Part shown: positions 44,935 through 55,345 of the stretch, in pieces | Position numbering within the stretch: position 1 is the stretch's first letter | Layout of the letters: every line of letters begins with the position of its first letter | Source: Theocolax elegans | Taxonomy: Eukaryota; Arthropoda; Insecta; Hymenoptera; Cerocephalidae | DNA: 64,000 nucleotides | Assembly (NCBI GenBank): GCA_026168455.1 | Contig: CM047431.1 | Coordinates: 3,501,603 to 3,565,602 of the forward strand | Reading direction: 5' to 3' | Program-made: the position numbers and the translations under genes | The notes under the pieces: generated by a model | What the model was told of the DNA's origin: nothing | Database searches by the model: none | The model's input: only the letters and a program-made list of their open reading frames with translations

Positions 44935-44937
44935 TTT

Positions 44938-45978
44938 AATACAAAATTTACATATTTATTATGGACACGTTGGTTCAAGAAAAATTTATTTAATGATTTT
45001 GGTGTATTTTTATTTTCCCAAATTGCGAAAAAAATGTGCAACAACGTTAAAAACGTGTGATATTTGTCAAAGGACTAAATGTTTAACTGTATCATATAAA
45101 GAGGAAGTACAACCAATAATAATTGAAAAACCGGGTGATCTGTTATCCATTGATTTTTATGGTCCATTAATACCGTCAACTAGTGGAGTTTGCTATATTT
45201 TATCCACTATAGATGTTTTTAGTAAATTTGTTGTACTTTATCCTATTAAAAAAGCAAATACGGCAATTGTGATAAATAAAATAATAAATATATTATAGAT
45301 ATAGGTAAACCAAAAGCTATAATATCTGATCATGGGTCACAATTTGCGAGTGTTGAATGGGAACATTATTTGAAAAAACAAAATATTAAAATGATATTTT
45401 CAAGTATAAGACACCCACAATCAAATATTATAGAGCGATCTCATAGAGAAATAGGTCGAATATATAGATCGATTTTAAATAAGCATACTGGATGGGCTAA
45501 TGAAATCCATTTTGCTGAAAATGTACTAAATAATACGCATCACGAAACTACGGGTTTTCCGCCAGTAGAATTACAATTTCCAATCAAAAGCGAAAGATTT
45601 TGGAATAATTGTGTAAAATCGAATCCAATAAATATTAAAGAAGATTATGAGGATGAAATTGCTAAAGCAAAAGATAAAATGCATAAATTCATCATAAATA
45701 GAGCGAATAATAAAAATATAAATAGAAAAATATATAAATTTAATATAAACGATTTAGAGTTAATTAAAGCATTACACGTATCAAATGCGAATGAAAAGCG
45801 ACTTGCGAAATTTATGTACCTATGCGAAGGTCCATATAGAATAATTAGCAAATTTGGAACCGACACTTATTTGTTATTCGATGACAAAATGAAATTAGAA
45901 CGGGGAAAATTTCATATTAATCAACTGAAACCATATTATATGGAAAAAGAATCTGAAAATATTTTAGAAAAGAATTAA
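44938..45978 (+). pseudogene. Gypsy integrase, frameshifted
   Basis: The zinc-binding N terminus (H in YYGHVGSRK, CDICQRTK) and first catalytic Asp (LLSIDFYGPL) read to 45298. After a frame change the second Asp (IISDHGSQF) and the Glu (SNIIERSHREIGR) follow to 45978. All three catalytic residues exist, but in two frames. Confidence 0.75.
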
Positions 45979-46253
45979 CAATAAAAAACAATGTAAAAAA
46001 AAAAAGAAAAATTAATATATTATAGTTTTCTGAAAATAATAGAATAAATTAAAAGTTGTCAAATTAAAGCGAATTTAATGATACAAAATAAAAGAGTGTT
46101 AGTGACTATGAAAATCAAAACAAAAGGTCAATCAACCAACGAAGTTTAAACACAGGGTGAGAAGTAAGCTATCCTTAATCCAGGCTTGTCAGTATTAGTT
46201 TAACTGTCTCCATAGTCAGTCAAGTTCAAACCAAAACGGATCTATAAGAAAAA

Positions 46254-46697
46254 GTGAAAATGCCAGATTTTACTCAAAATACTGAGAAAATTGCTACTTG
46301 TGAAGCTTCAACTCAAACATCTACTAGTTGTGAAAGTGATGAAGGAGTGAAGTGGTTTCGTCATCATGAAAAATGTATAAGACTGATCCACCAAAAAAAT
46401 AAATGGGTAACCAGTTTTTCCACAAGAATATGTAATGGTACTTATGTACAAACAAGAAAAGTAAAAACAAGAACGGTACCTACACAAACATCTAGAGCAG
46501 AAAAAAGAAAATTCATAAGTGAAGAGATGGAGAAAGTGGAAGAAAAAATAAAAAATTTAGAAAAGAAAATTAAGGAAAAACAAATAGAAAAAATAACATC
46601 AGCATCGACGGATGAACTTGAAGAACTTTTCAACAGTTTAAATCATCCAGGGATGTCAGCAGAAGAATTTGATATCTTCATGACCCAACAAAATTAA
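46254..46697 (+). CDS. ORF in env position of the Gypsy element, coiled-coil protein
   Basis: 147 codons downstream of integrase. It has ASTQTSTSCESDEGVKWF, a repeated TQTS/VPTQTS phrase, and a long charged coiled coil (EEMEKVEEKIKNLEKKIKEK). There is no signal peptide or transmembrane segment, so it is not an envelope. Some insect Gypsy lineages carry a third ORF here and its function is unknown. It seems intact, unlike pol. Confidence 0.5.
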   Translation: MKMPDFTQNTEKIATCEASTQTSTSCESDEGVKWFRHHEKCIRLIHQKNKWVTSFSTRICNGTYVQTRKVKTRTVPTQTSRAEKRKFISEEMEKVEEKIKNLEKKIKEKQIEKITSASTDELEELFNSLNHPGMSAEEFDIFMTQQN

Positions 46698-46931
46698 ACA
46701 ACGTTGTTTCATTGATCGGTAAATAAAATATAATCTTTATATGTATATAAGAAAAGAATTGAATTCGTTTTATTAGGCAACTACATATGATATTTTTTTT
46801 GAAAATTAATGTTGTTTGATAATCATAAAAGAACACAAATTTAAAGGGGGGTAATATGGGGTATATAGTGATAGTTTTTTTTTCCATAAATTTGTGTTTC
46901 ATTTATTTTTCACAAATTTAAAGGGGGGTAA

Positions 46932-47414
46932 TGTGACGGGCATAACTATATATATAGATGTATGGTTAGGCTCCAGTCACATAGCGTAATAGCTCAAGCG
47001 ATAGTGTAAGAACGCCACGCAAGAGGTCCGGGTTCAAGCCCGACTCTCGGAAGATATTTTTAATTATTTAAATTAATTTATTTAAATAATTAATAAATCA
47101 AAATTAATAAAATTTATAATTTTATTTAAAGATTTTTTTTATTTTGCAAAATATACATATTCTGAAATTGAAATACGAATAAAATTAACTAAGTTGCAAA
47201 TTTATATTGTTTATAGTTAATAATAATAAAATTTGAAATTATACAGTATATTGTAATATTATAATATAAAATATATGTGAGAAAAGTGATAAAAAATAAA
47301 TAAGTATTTGAACAATAAATTAAAGTAAAATGAATTAAAATTAAAATTAAGATTGTTTTTCACGATTGTTAATTATTATATTAATATAAGATTCAGATTT
47401 TGAAAACTAATGTA
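46932..47414 (+). mobile_element. Gypsy 3' LTR, left part (split by I-like element)
   Basis: Preceded by the polypurine tract AAAGGGGGGTAA (46918-46931; an additional copy at about 46842-46853). It begins TGTGACGGGC, and the matching end GCCCGTTACA occurs at 55083-55092 on the far side of the I-like insertion. The two parts add to about 1.23 kb. The AT-rich half from 47060 has no other feature. Confidence 0.55.
46981..47053 (+). mobile_element. tRNA-like SINE head within the LTR
   Basis: TAGCTCAAGCG (46990-47000) fits the tRNA A box, and GGTTCAAGCCC (47031-47041) is a perfect B box at normal spacing. The anticodon stem does not pair and the acceptor stem is absent, so this is a tRNA-derived promoter, not a tRNA gene. 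An AT-rich tail follows. It could be a SINE inserted in the LTR or part of the LTR itself. Confidence 0.45.
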
Positions 47415-47580
47415 TTATTATTATTAAGTTACTCAGTTGGCACCCTCCTATTTGACTAGGTTATGCCAGGCACTTGGGTATTCCCTTTGCGCCCTGTTTT
47501 CCATTTCCCATCTTTAGCCCCCCAAGTGTATAGCAATATTGCCACACCTGGGTGAGCCTTCTTATGGGTCCTTGGTTTTT

Positions 47581-50500
47581 TCAATCGGGCACCGCCCAGA
47601 GACCCTGCCAAACAGCAAGTATTCTCTGGACATCCCAACTGGGGATATCTCCTGAATCAATTAGAAATTCACCTGTGAGGCGCCATCTTCTTGTCATGAT
47701 TCTGGGGCATTCACATAAGATGTGTAGAGGTGTTTCGTTTGCCTCCTTGCACATTCGGCATAATGGATCTGTTTCCAGTCCCATTTTATACCTATGGTAT
47801 CGCAAATCTCCATGTCCAGTAAGTATGTCCATTAGCTTGCGAGCTGTCTTTCTGCTAAGTTTCCTAAGCCCTTCTTCCCAGTGTCCGCTTATTGCGTTTC
47901 CGAGTGCGGCTTTAGCTTGTCTGCATCCTGCAGTTTTTACCCAAGCCCTTTGGTGTTCCTTCACCAGCCATTCCTTTAATAATTCTATGAGGTGGCTATG
48001 TGGCATCTTCATCATCATGCTTGGTTCCGCATGTTTTCCATTTGTACCTATCTTTGCTAGGTCATCGGCTATCTCGTTACCACGTATGCCTACATGACTT
48101 GGTATCCATGTTAGCGTTAGCCGCTTATTCAACTCTGCCAGTCTATTTAGTGTCTTATGACATTCCCAAATTAGTCTGGACTTAGTGGTGTGACCATTCA
48201 GACTCTGTAACACAGTTCTGCTGTCCGAGTAAATGTATATCTCTTCGTCTTTGCAATTCTCCTGTGCCGCTTTAGCACATTGCAGGATTGCAAATGTTTC
48301 CGCTTGGGAAATGGTATTGTATTCCTTTAAGGAATATATCCTACCCTTCCCATTTTTTCTGCAGTATACCCCTGCTCCGACTCCCTGGATATTCTTGGAC
48401 CCATCAGTATACCAGAGTTCTTTGCCCTCCGGCACCCTAACACGTCCTTGACTCCAGTCATCTTTGCTAGGCAGACTGACTCTGTATCTCTTATCGAATA
48501 GGAACTCAGTGCTGCATCTATCAGTTCCCTCGTATAAGTTCTCTCTTAGATTTCGCGGGAGTGTACTTAGGAGTCCCCTGTCCGCCCGTCGATCTAAGAG
48601 ATTTCTAACTCTTAAGTATCCTTTTATGGCTTCTGACTTAAGAGTGAGCTGAAAGGGCTCAATATTCGTTATGACCCCCATAGCTTGTACTGGCGTGGTT
48701 CTTAGAGAATTGGTGATGCAGCGCAGAACCAATCCTTGTACCCTTTCCAGCATTTGGTTCGCAGTTTTCAAACCTGCTCGCTTCCACCAAATCACTGACG
48801 AATACGTGAGTTTTAGTTTCAGAATTGCTGTGTAAATCCACATCATGGTTTCTGGTTTAAGACCCCAGTTCAAGTGCAGAGCTCTACGTGTTTGCCATAG
48901 TACTCTTATAACTTTATTACACTGATTCTCAAGGTGCTCTTTCCAGTTTAACTTACTGTCAAGAATGACACCTAGATATTTAGCTTTTTCTTTTATTTCT
49001 AGCCGTTTTCCTCCATATTCGAGGTGTTTTATGCTTGTTTTCCACTTATATTTACGTGTAAACACCATAACTTCCATTTTTTCCGGGTTAACCGATAGTC
49101 CACCTCCTTGGCACCACTTATATACCTTATTCAAGGCATTTTGCATGATGTCAAATAGTGTTTCTAAAAATGGTCCTCTAACTATTATTGCTAGATCATC
49201 TGCATATCCTACAACCTCACATCCCGTGTTGGTTAGTAGGCATAATAGTGTGTTCATTACAAGATTCCAGAGGGATGGGGAAATAACCCCCCCCCTGTGG
49301 GCATCCCGTGTTCACCCAGCCAGTTACCTTGGTGTTACCCTTGGTCATTACCAGCTTTCTGTTTGATAACATGAGTTCGACCCAGTCAGCAACTGGCTGA
49401 GCTATTCCATGTCTCCTCATTGCCTCCTTGATTACTCTTTTGGAGGTATGGTTGAAAGCTCCTTCTATGTCTAAAAAGACCACTAGAGCGAAGCCTCCGT
49501 TTTCAATTTGTTCTTCAATCAGGTTCACTATTTTGCACAGAGCAGTCTCAGTAGAGTGTCCTGCTCTGTACGCATACTGATCCCTATGAAGTGGTCGTTC
49601 TTTTAAAGGTTTATCTTTAATATGTCTATCTATGAGCCTTTCCATTGTCTTCAGCATAAACGATGTAAGACTTATAGGTCGGAAGTCTTTAGGAGAAGTA
49701 TAGCTCCCCTTACCTGCTTTCGGAATGAACGTCACTCTCGTTCCCTTCCAACTTTCTGGAATATGGCATAATTCCGGACTTGCCCTAATAAGTCTGGTCA
49801 CTGGACGGATAATGCACTCCCCCGCCCTTTGTAATAGTGCGGGGTAAATACCAAATCCAGTCCTGGTGACTTATATGGCCCAAAAGATCCGATGGCCCAC
49901 CTGACTTTGTCCTCTGAGGCAATTTCGGTCCCCAGCACACTGCATGATCCGGTTTGGATCACCGCATGCCGGTTTCCCGTTCCGTAGTCGTTTGACTCAT
50001 GAACTTCCATCGCCCCTTCCCCTTCTTTCGAGAAATCCGGGTAGAAGGATTCGATCAGGCGGTACAACGTTTCTTCGTCCGTCATGGTGTATTTCCCATT
50101 TGGCAGTTTAAGTGCTCCCAATATAGCTTCCGGATTTTTTGACAAGATCTTGTCCAACCGGGCTGCCTGTGAGCCTTTTTCTATATCGCTGCAAAAGTTG
50201 GCCCATGATTCTGCTTGTGCCTTCCTAATTGCTGCTCGATAGCTGTCTCTTTTACTTGCGTAATGATTCCACTCGTTTTTTTTGGGCCAGCTTGTAGGTT
50301 CTCCTTACTTGTTTCTTGAGACACTCTAGGTTCTCGTTCCACCAGTAGGTTTTATCTCGCTTACCCACCAATGTGGGTCTACAGTTGTTCTCAAAAGCTG
50401 AGATAATTCCTTTATTTAGTTTATCAGCAGCTTCTTCAAGCTCCTTCCAGTTTCTTATATGTTCTGGAAAATTTGCTAGTGAGCTGCTTATTTCTTCCTT

Positions 50501-51232
50501 GTAGGTTATCCAATTTGTCTTCTTCGGTTTCCTGGTCCATGTTCTAGGATTTGTACCAGGTTCCACTAACTCGAAAACAATTTTGGCATGATCAGATAGT
50601 GTCGGTTCATCGGATACCCTCCACCTCTTGATCCTATTTGTAATTTCTCCAGTATATAACGTGATGTCCAATACTTCTGCTCTAAATTTATTACAGAATG
50701 TTGGCGTTGTACCAGTGTTTAGAATATCTAGTTTGGTTGTGGCTAGATATTCTACCAGTTCCTCTCCTCTCCTATTGATGTCTGTGCTCCCCCACAGTAT
50801 GTGATGTGAGTTAGCGTCACAGCCTATTAGGAGCGGCAAGTTTTTCCTCTCACAGAAGGTAATTAACCTTTTAACTTCCGTGGGTGGATTTACCTCTCCA
50901 TCATATGGAAAGTACGCTGAGGCAATGACTATGTTTCCAATGCCTTCCGATTCCGTCCTAACCGCTGTCAGGTCTCTTGTACAGAAATCCATCAGCGGGG
51001 TTACATTTACTCCCTTAGTGATGATACACGTTCTGGGCGTCTCAGCTTGCATGTCCCTGTAACAAACAAGCCCCTTTCCCCTTAAACCCTTGATTGTTCC
51101 TCTCACCGTCCATGGTTCTTGGACCAGTGACAGGCCTGTGTGCATCTCTGCCAAACCCTTACGCAATAGTGCAGAAGAGTCTTTGCAGTGATGCAAGTTA
51201 ATTTGTGAGATTTGCAGCGCCTTGAAGGTCAT
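47581..51232 (-). pseudogene. I-like ORF2: endonuclease, reverse transcriptase, RNase H
   Basis: Starts at 51232 with an APE-type endonuclease (INLHHCK, VQEPW, GCDANSHHILWGS, and LSDHAKI). RT follows with FIPKAGK, the Gly-Cys-Pro-Gln-Gly block and YADD near 49205. RNase H follows with TDGSKNIQGVGAG near 48405 and WIPSHVGIRGNEIADDLAK. The C-terminal CCHC-like segment reads CRMCKEANETPLHILCECP. The reading frame changes three times, near 50278 (A8 run), 49858 and 49289 (G9 run). All changes are at or next to homopolymers and no other stop was noticed. The protein could be intact in the genome if these are base-call errors. Confidence 0.75.
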
Positions 51233-53132
51233 TATTTCGAGCTTCCCGGCACTGCTGCCTCTTTATCAGACTCCGCTACCGCCGGCGCGTGTACTTTGAA
51301 AGTGACACGCTCCAGTGAGTAGAAGGGTCTGCAATCTAGAGCCTGAAGGGCTCTAGCTTGGGACTCCGGCATCTGCACCAGAAGAAAGTTGTCCTTCGCT
51401 GCAGCACCGTCGGTAGCCCCCTTATCGCATTTTACGACCCGCCATGTTGCGGTATTTAGCGTCGGATTGTACCGCATCAGCCTCTGAAGAACCAGCTCCG
51501 TGGGTTTCGGTGCTCCCGGTATCCACGCGCTGGCCTTCACCAGCCTCTGCAGCACCTCCGTTCCGCTGACTGTCAGAGCAGGACCCCGCCAAGATTTTAG
51601 TCCGGGCACGATCCCACTCAGCCAATCCGCGGACCGTTGATCCTCTGCAATTATCACAAACACTCCCCCCCTGCAGAAGGACGCAACAAACTTTGGCAGC
51701 TGCTCAGGAGGAAGGACATTTGTCTCCTCCTCCAGAGCATTCCTGAAGTCTTCAAACTGTCCTGTAGTAAGAAGCACCTCAGGATATTCTGCTGATGTCA
51801 CGACCCTCGACAGAGGGTTCGTTCTCTGTGCTGTTGTAAGTCCCACACTACATTTCGGCTTTTCAGCACTCTGAGTGTTACTTACCTGTGCCGGCTTGTT
51901 TTTATGCCGTTTTTGTGTCCGCGGGTCCTCTGGCGGCGTGTCCTTCCCTCTTTTCCCCATAAGAGGCGTTGAGGGAGCCTATTAGGAGCGGCAAGTTTTT
52001 CCTCTCACAGAAGGTAATTAACCTTTTTAACTCCGGGGTGGATTACCTCTCCATCATATGGAAAGTACGCTGAGGCAATGACTATGTTTCTCCAATGCCT
52101 TCCGATTCCGTCCTAACCGCTGTCAGGTCTCTTGTACAGAAATCCATCAGCGGGGTTACATTTACTCCCTTAGTGATGATACACGTTCTGGGCGTCTCAG
52201 CTTGCATGTCCCTGTAACAAACAAGCCCCTTTCCCCTTAAACCCTTGATTGTTCCTCTCACCGTCCATGGTTCTTGGACCAGTGACAGGCCTGTGTGCAT
52301 CTCTGCCAAACCCTTACGCAATAGTGCAGAAGAGTCTTTGCAGTGATGCAAGTTAATTTGTGAGATTTGCAGCGCCTTGAAGGTCATTATTTCGAGCTTC
52401 CCGGCACTGCTGCCTCTTTATCAGACTCCGCTACCGCCGGCGCGTGTACTTTGAAAGTGACACGCTCCAGTGAGTAGAAGGGTCTGCAATCTAGAGCCTG
52501 AAGGGCTCTAGCTTGGGACTCCGGCATCTGCACCAGAAGAAAGTTGTCCTTCGCTGCAGCACCGTCGGTAGCCCCCTTATCGCATTTTACGACCCGCCAT
52601 GTTGCGGTATTTAGCGTCGGATTGTACCGCATCAGCCTCTGAAGAACCAGCTCCGTGGGTTTCGGTGCTCCCGGTATCCACGCGCTGGCCTTCACCAGCC
52701 TCTGCAGCACCTCCGTTCCGCTGACTGTCAGAGCAGGACCCCGCCAAGATTTTAGTCCGGGCACGATCCCACTCAGCCAATCCGCGGACCGTTGATCCTC
52801 TGCAATTATCACAAACACTCCCCCCCTGCAGAAGGACGCAACAAACTTTGGCAGCTGCTCAGGAGGAAGGACATTTGTCTCCTCCTCCAGAGCATTCCTG
52901 AAGTCTTCAAACTGTCCTGTAGTAAGAAGCACCTCAGGATATTCTGCTGATGTCACGACCCTCGACAGAGGGTTCGTTCTCTGTGCTGTTGTAAGTCCCA
53001 CACTACATTTCGGCTTTTCAGCACTCTGAGTGTTACTTACCTGTGCCGGCTTGTTTTTATGCCGTTTTTGTGTCCGCGGGTCCTCTGGCGGCGTGTCCTT
53101 CCCTCTTTTCCCCATAAGAGGCGTTGAGGGAG
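50823..53132 (-). repeat. 1155-bp tandem duplication inside the I-like element
   Basis: 50823-51977 and 51978-53132 are almost identical. They span the 5' part of ORF2 and most of ORF1. The junction at 51977/51978 joins ORF1 sequence to mid-endonuclease sequence with two or three shared bases. The outer copy of ORF2 (52082-52387) is thus a 101-codon stub. Confidence 0.85.
51232..51960 (-). CDS. I-like ORF1, 3' copy created by tandem duplication (5'-truncated)
   Basis: Identical in protein to the C-terminal 242 residues of the ORF1 at 52387-53485. It ends in the TAATG that opens ORF2 (stop of ORF1 overlapping the ATG at 51230-51232). It contains the DUF4780-like domain found in ORF1 of insect non-LTR elements (GGVFVIIAEDQRSADWLSG, WRGPALTV, LVKASAWIPG). 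Its 5' part is replaced by duplicated ORF2 sequence. Confidence 0.65.
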   Translation of the reverse strand: MGKRGKDTPPEDPRTQKRHKNKPAQVSNTQSAEKPKCSVGLTTAQRTNPLSRVVTSAEYPEVLLTTGQFEDFRNALEEETNVLPPEQLPKFVASFCRGGVFVIIAEDQRSADWLSGIVPGLKSWRGPALTVSGTEVLQRLVKASAWIPGAPKPTELVLQRLMRYNPTLNTATWRVVKCDKGATDGAAAKDNFLLVQMPESQARALQALDCRPFYSLERVTFKVHAPAVAESDKEAAVPGSSK

Positions 53133-53485
53133 GTCTCTCCGCGATTTGAGCCCGCATTTCTTGCTTTCTGAGCTTTCGCCTGCGGTTTTTTCTCCGCATA
53201 GCGTCCACTCGTCCAGCTTCTTCCTTCATTGGTATCCATTGGCATTCCAGCTCCCGGTTCGGGATTGGACACCGTCAATGGCCCATCAGGATTTTTAAAT
53301 TCAGTGGGTTGGTAAGCAGACATCCCACTGGGCGCCGCCTGCTCACCTACCTTTACTCCAACTACCGGTGACACCGAAGTTACCACCGGCAAATTGGTTG
53401 TGTTGAGAGTTGGGATCTCTCCAGGGTTTGTTGACACTTTTGGGCTAGCATCCGAATAGCCCGTTGCTTTTACAGGGAAGGACAT
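52387..53485 (-). pseudogene. I-like ORF1 (gag-like RNA-binding protein)
   Basis: From ATG 53485 (MSFPVKATGYSD...) a Pro/Thr-rich N terminus runs to about 53220. There the frame slips (GAAGGAAGAAG) into the frame of a strongly basic stretch (MRRKNRRRKLRKQEMR), then the DUF4780-like domain, ending at the TAATG at 52385-52389. Such proteins coat the element RNA. The N-terminal half exists only in this copy. Confidence 0.65.
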
Positions 53486-54336
53486 ATCATGGGTTTTTTT
53501 TTTAAGGGGGGTTTTTGATTTGTGTTAAGTGTCTATGTCTGTGGCTCCCTACGAGTGTCCCCCCTCGTCATCCGAACAGCCCTCGCAAAACAGGCAGCGA
53601 CCCACTTCGGTCCTACTATAGGAAAGCCCCCCACCCGAAGCAGTAGGGTCCCATCCGGTCACTATCCGGCACTACTACCCCTGGCGCGATTATACACTGA
53701 CTGATAGGGCAGCCAGGCTTTGCTAGTTAGGCCAGCCCGGGCCCCTGTACTATTCAGCGGCCTAGGAGTGTCTCAACCTAGTTTATCCTAGGGTGCCTCC
53801 ATGGGTACCCCACCCGTCCGCTTGAGCAGTCTTACTACGAGGAAAGAACACCCCCCGAGAGCCCCAGTGTGAGAAGATGTTTGTGTGTGTGTGAGTGTCT
53901 GTTTGTGTCATGTGAATGTGTATAGGTATAGGTGTAATGCTCACTGATAAAGTCCCAGCGTGTCCATCTATAACCCGCGCGGAGCATACCCGTTTATAGG
54001 GATCTCCTCTTTCACCAGCGAGCCCGTTTATAGAGCTGCCTCTTACAAGCGCTTGGAAAGAGCCGTTTATAGGCCTCCCATTCATACCTCTGAGACCCTA
54101 CCAGTAATACATGAGTGTAAATGATGTGTTGTGTGCCATTCCGTGTCCTGGATAGGAGCCCTTACGTGGGAATCCCTTCCGGGCCAGAAAGGCCACGGTT
54201 TTTTTAGAGAGGTGTTACTCCTCTATCCCTCCCCAATTACACTGTTTCCAGTGACTTCCGGGCTTGGGACCGGCTTGCTGAGGTTCACCCGTGGCTACTA
54301 GATTTCACCACAAATAAACCTCATCAGGGCTGGGTT
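53486..54336 (-). promoter_or_regulatory. 5' UTR / internal promoter region of the I-like element
   Basis: 850 bp, GC-rich, between ORF1 and the 5' target duplication. The phrase CTATAAACGG occurs three times on the minus strand (plus-strand positions 53989-54000, 54023-54033, 54062-54073), spaced 34 and 39 bp. A (TG)n-type run lies at about 53880-53925. Non-LTR elements need promoter activity in the 5' UTR; the repeated word is a candidate, by inference only. Confidence 0.4.
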
Positions 54337-54347
54337 AAACTAATGTA

Positions 54348-55092
54348 AATTAATATAAAGACAGAGAGGTTGACGACCCTGTGCCAAAATCATATAAAAC
54401 AACAAAGAAGTTAATGAGAAGAGAGGGAAACCGAAAACTCCAGCTGTAGGTGTGAAGAAGGTGGGAGAGCAGTCGCCACCTCTAACCAAAGGTACAAAAC
54501 CGGCCGTCTCGCTGTCGAATTCAGCATTCGCCTCGAGCTGTAAGGCGAGGAAGGAAGCACCCTCCTCGCCACTTCTAGAAATAAATGAATATTGATAGTT
54601 AAATTTTGTGAGTTTAATTAAACAGCTAGAGGTGTGATGTTCATTTGAAGGTACTTGGACAAGATGGAATGCTGGAATCATTCCAATCTTTACCCAAGTC
54701 CTTTTATCCTTTAAAGCCAATTCCTTAGAATACATTCGGACGAAAAGGAGCGCTAGATTCGCATTTTCTTCTACCCGAATTATTCCAATTTACATATTTT
54801 CCATAGAAAAATACTCAGATGATGTGGAATACTGGATTTATTCCAACGTCTACCTGATTTTTCCAAATAATACATTCACCAAAGAGTTTATTGGGCTAGG
54901 CCGAACGCTGGATTCGTTCGAACCTCTATCCCACCTCTTATTCCATTAAAATATCCAGAGATCGTTCTGGGATGAGACGAAACACTGGATTTGTTTCTAA
55001 TCTACCCCAGACGTTTTCACTTCATACATTTATTACGGTCCTGCTAAAAATAAATGTATTTTTATGTAAGGGATAAAAATAAGCCCGTTACA
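54348..55092 (+). mobile_element. Gypsy 3' LTR, right part, with degenerate ~80 bp repeats
   Basis: Continues the LTR after the I-like insertion and ends GCCCGTTACA. Between about 54650 and 55030 five diverged units occur with the scheme GGAAT-CTGGATT-ATTCCAA-CTCTACCC, starting near 54655, 54740, 54820, 54897 and 54970. The 131-codon minus-strand frame (54340-54735) shows no domain and I do not treat it as a gene. Confidence 0.5.
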
Positions 55093-55207
55093 CACCAATC
55101 AGATTAGAATTTACCCCCTCTACATTGAGTTACCGTTATTTACTAGTCTTATATAATTCAGATCAAAGAATATTTTACTTTTAGTAATTGTTTAACCGTC
55201 TTTGAAG

Positions 55208-55345
55208 ATGGGTAATACAAATAGTAAAAATTTTAATAATAAAAATTATACAAATAACTTTACAACTGAAGAACGGCAACCGTTATTAGAAAAGAAGTCT
55301 AAGGAAAAAGATGAAACAAAATCAAATCATTATTTTAAAAACTGA
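55208..55345 (+). CDS. Short ORF with myristoylation-like start (MGNTNSK), possible gag N terminus
   Basis: 45 codons beginning MGNTNSKNFNN, polar and Lys/Asn-rich, 115 bp after the LTR end. An N-terminal Gly after Met with a Ser at position 6 fits an N-myristoylation signal, as on some gag proteins. If it is gag, a second element copy once shared this LTR. Nothing recognisable follows the stop. Confidence 0.3.
   Translation: MGNTNSKNFNNKNYTNNFTTEERQPLLEKKSKEKDETKSNHYFKN

Larger units (their letters stand above)
47415..54336 (-). mobile_element. I-like non-LTR retrotransposon, nearly full length, 11-bp target duplication
   Basis: Flanked by AAACTAATGTA at 47404-47414 and 54337-54347. On the minus strand it has a GC-rich 5' UTR, ORF1, ORF2 (endonuclease, RT, RNase H), a 3' UTR and a tail of TAA repeats next to the duplication, the 3' end type of I elements. 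The RNase H domain and TAA tail fit the I/LOA group. Internally 1155 bp are duplicated in tandem. It interrupts the Gypsy 3' LTR and is therefore younger. Confidence 0.75.

Noticed and set aside
46981..47053. Functional tRNA gene
   Set aside because: A and B boxes fit but the anticodon and acceptor stems do not pair, so only a tRNA-derived promoter is supported.
47552..49366. Long plus-strand frames opposite the I-like ORF2 (for example 47552-48097 and 48965-49366)
   Set aside because: They are shadows of the minus-strand coding sequence with no domain of their own.
53783..54085. 100-codon minus-strand frame in the I-like 5' UTR
   Set aside because: It runs through the repeated CTATAAACGG words and a TG-type run; no similarity, and it is upstream of the ORF1 start.
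54300..54336. Minus-strand CTGATGAGG...GTGAAA at the 5' end of the I-like element as a hammerhead
   Set aside because: The base before GAAA is T, so stem II cannot close with the required G-C pair, and no stem I or III is found.
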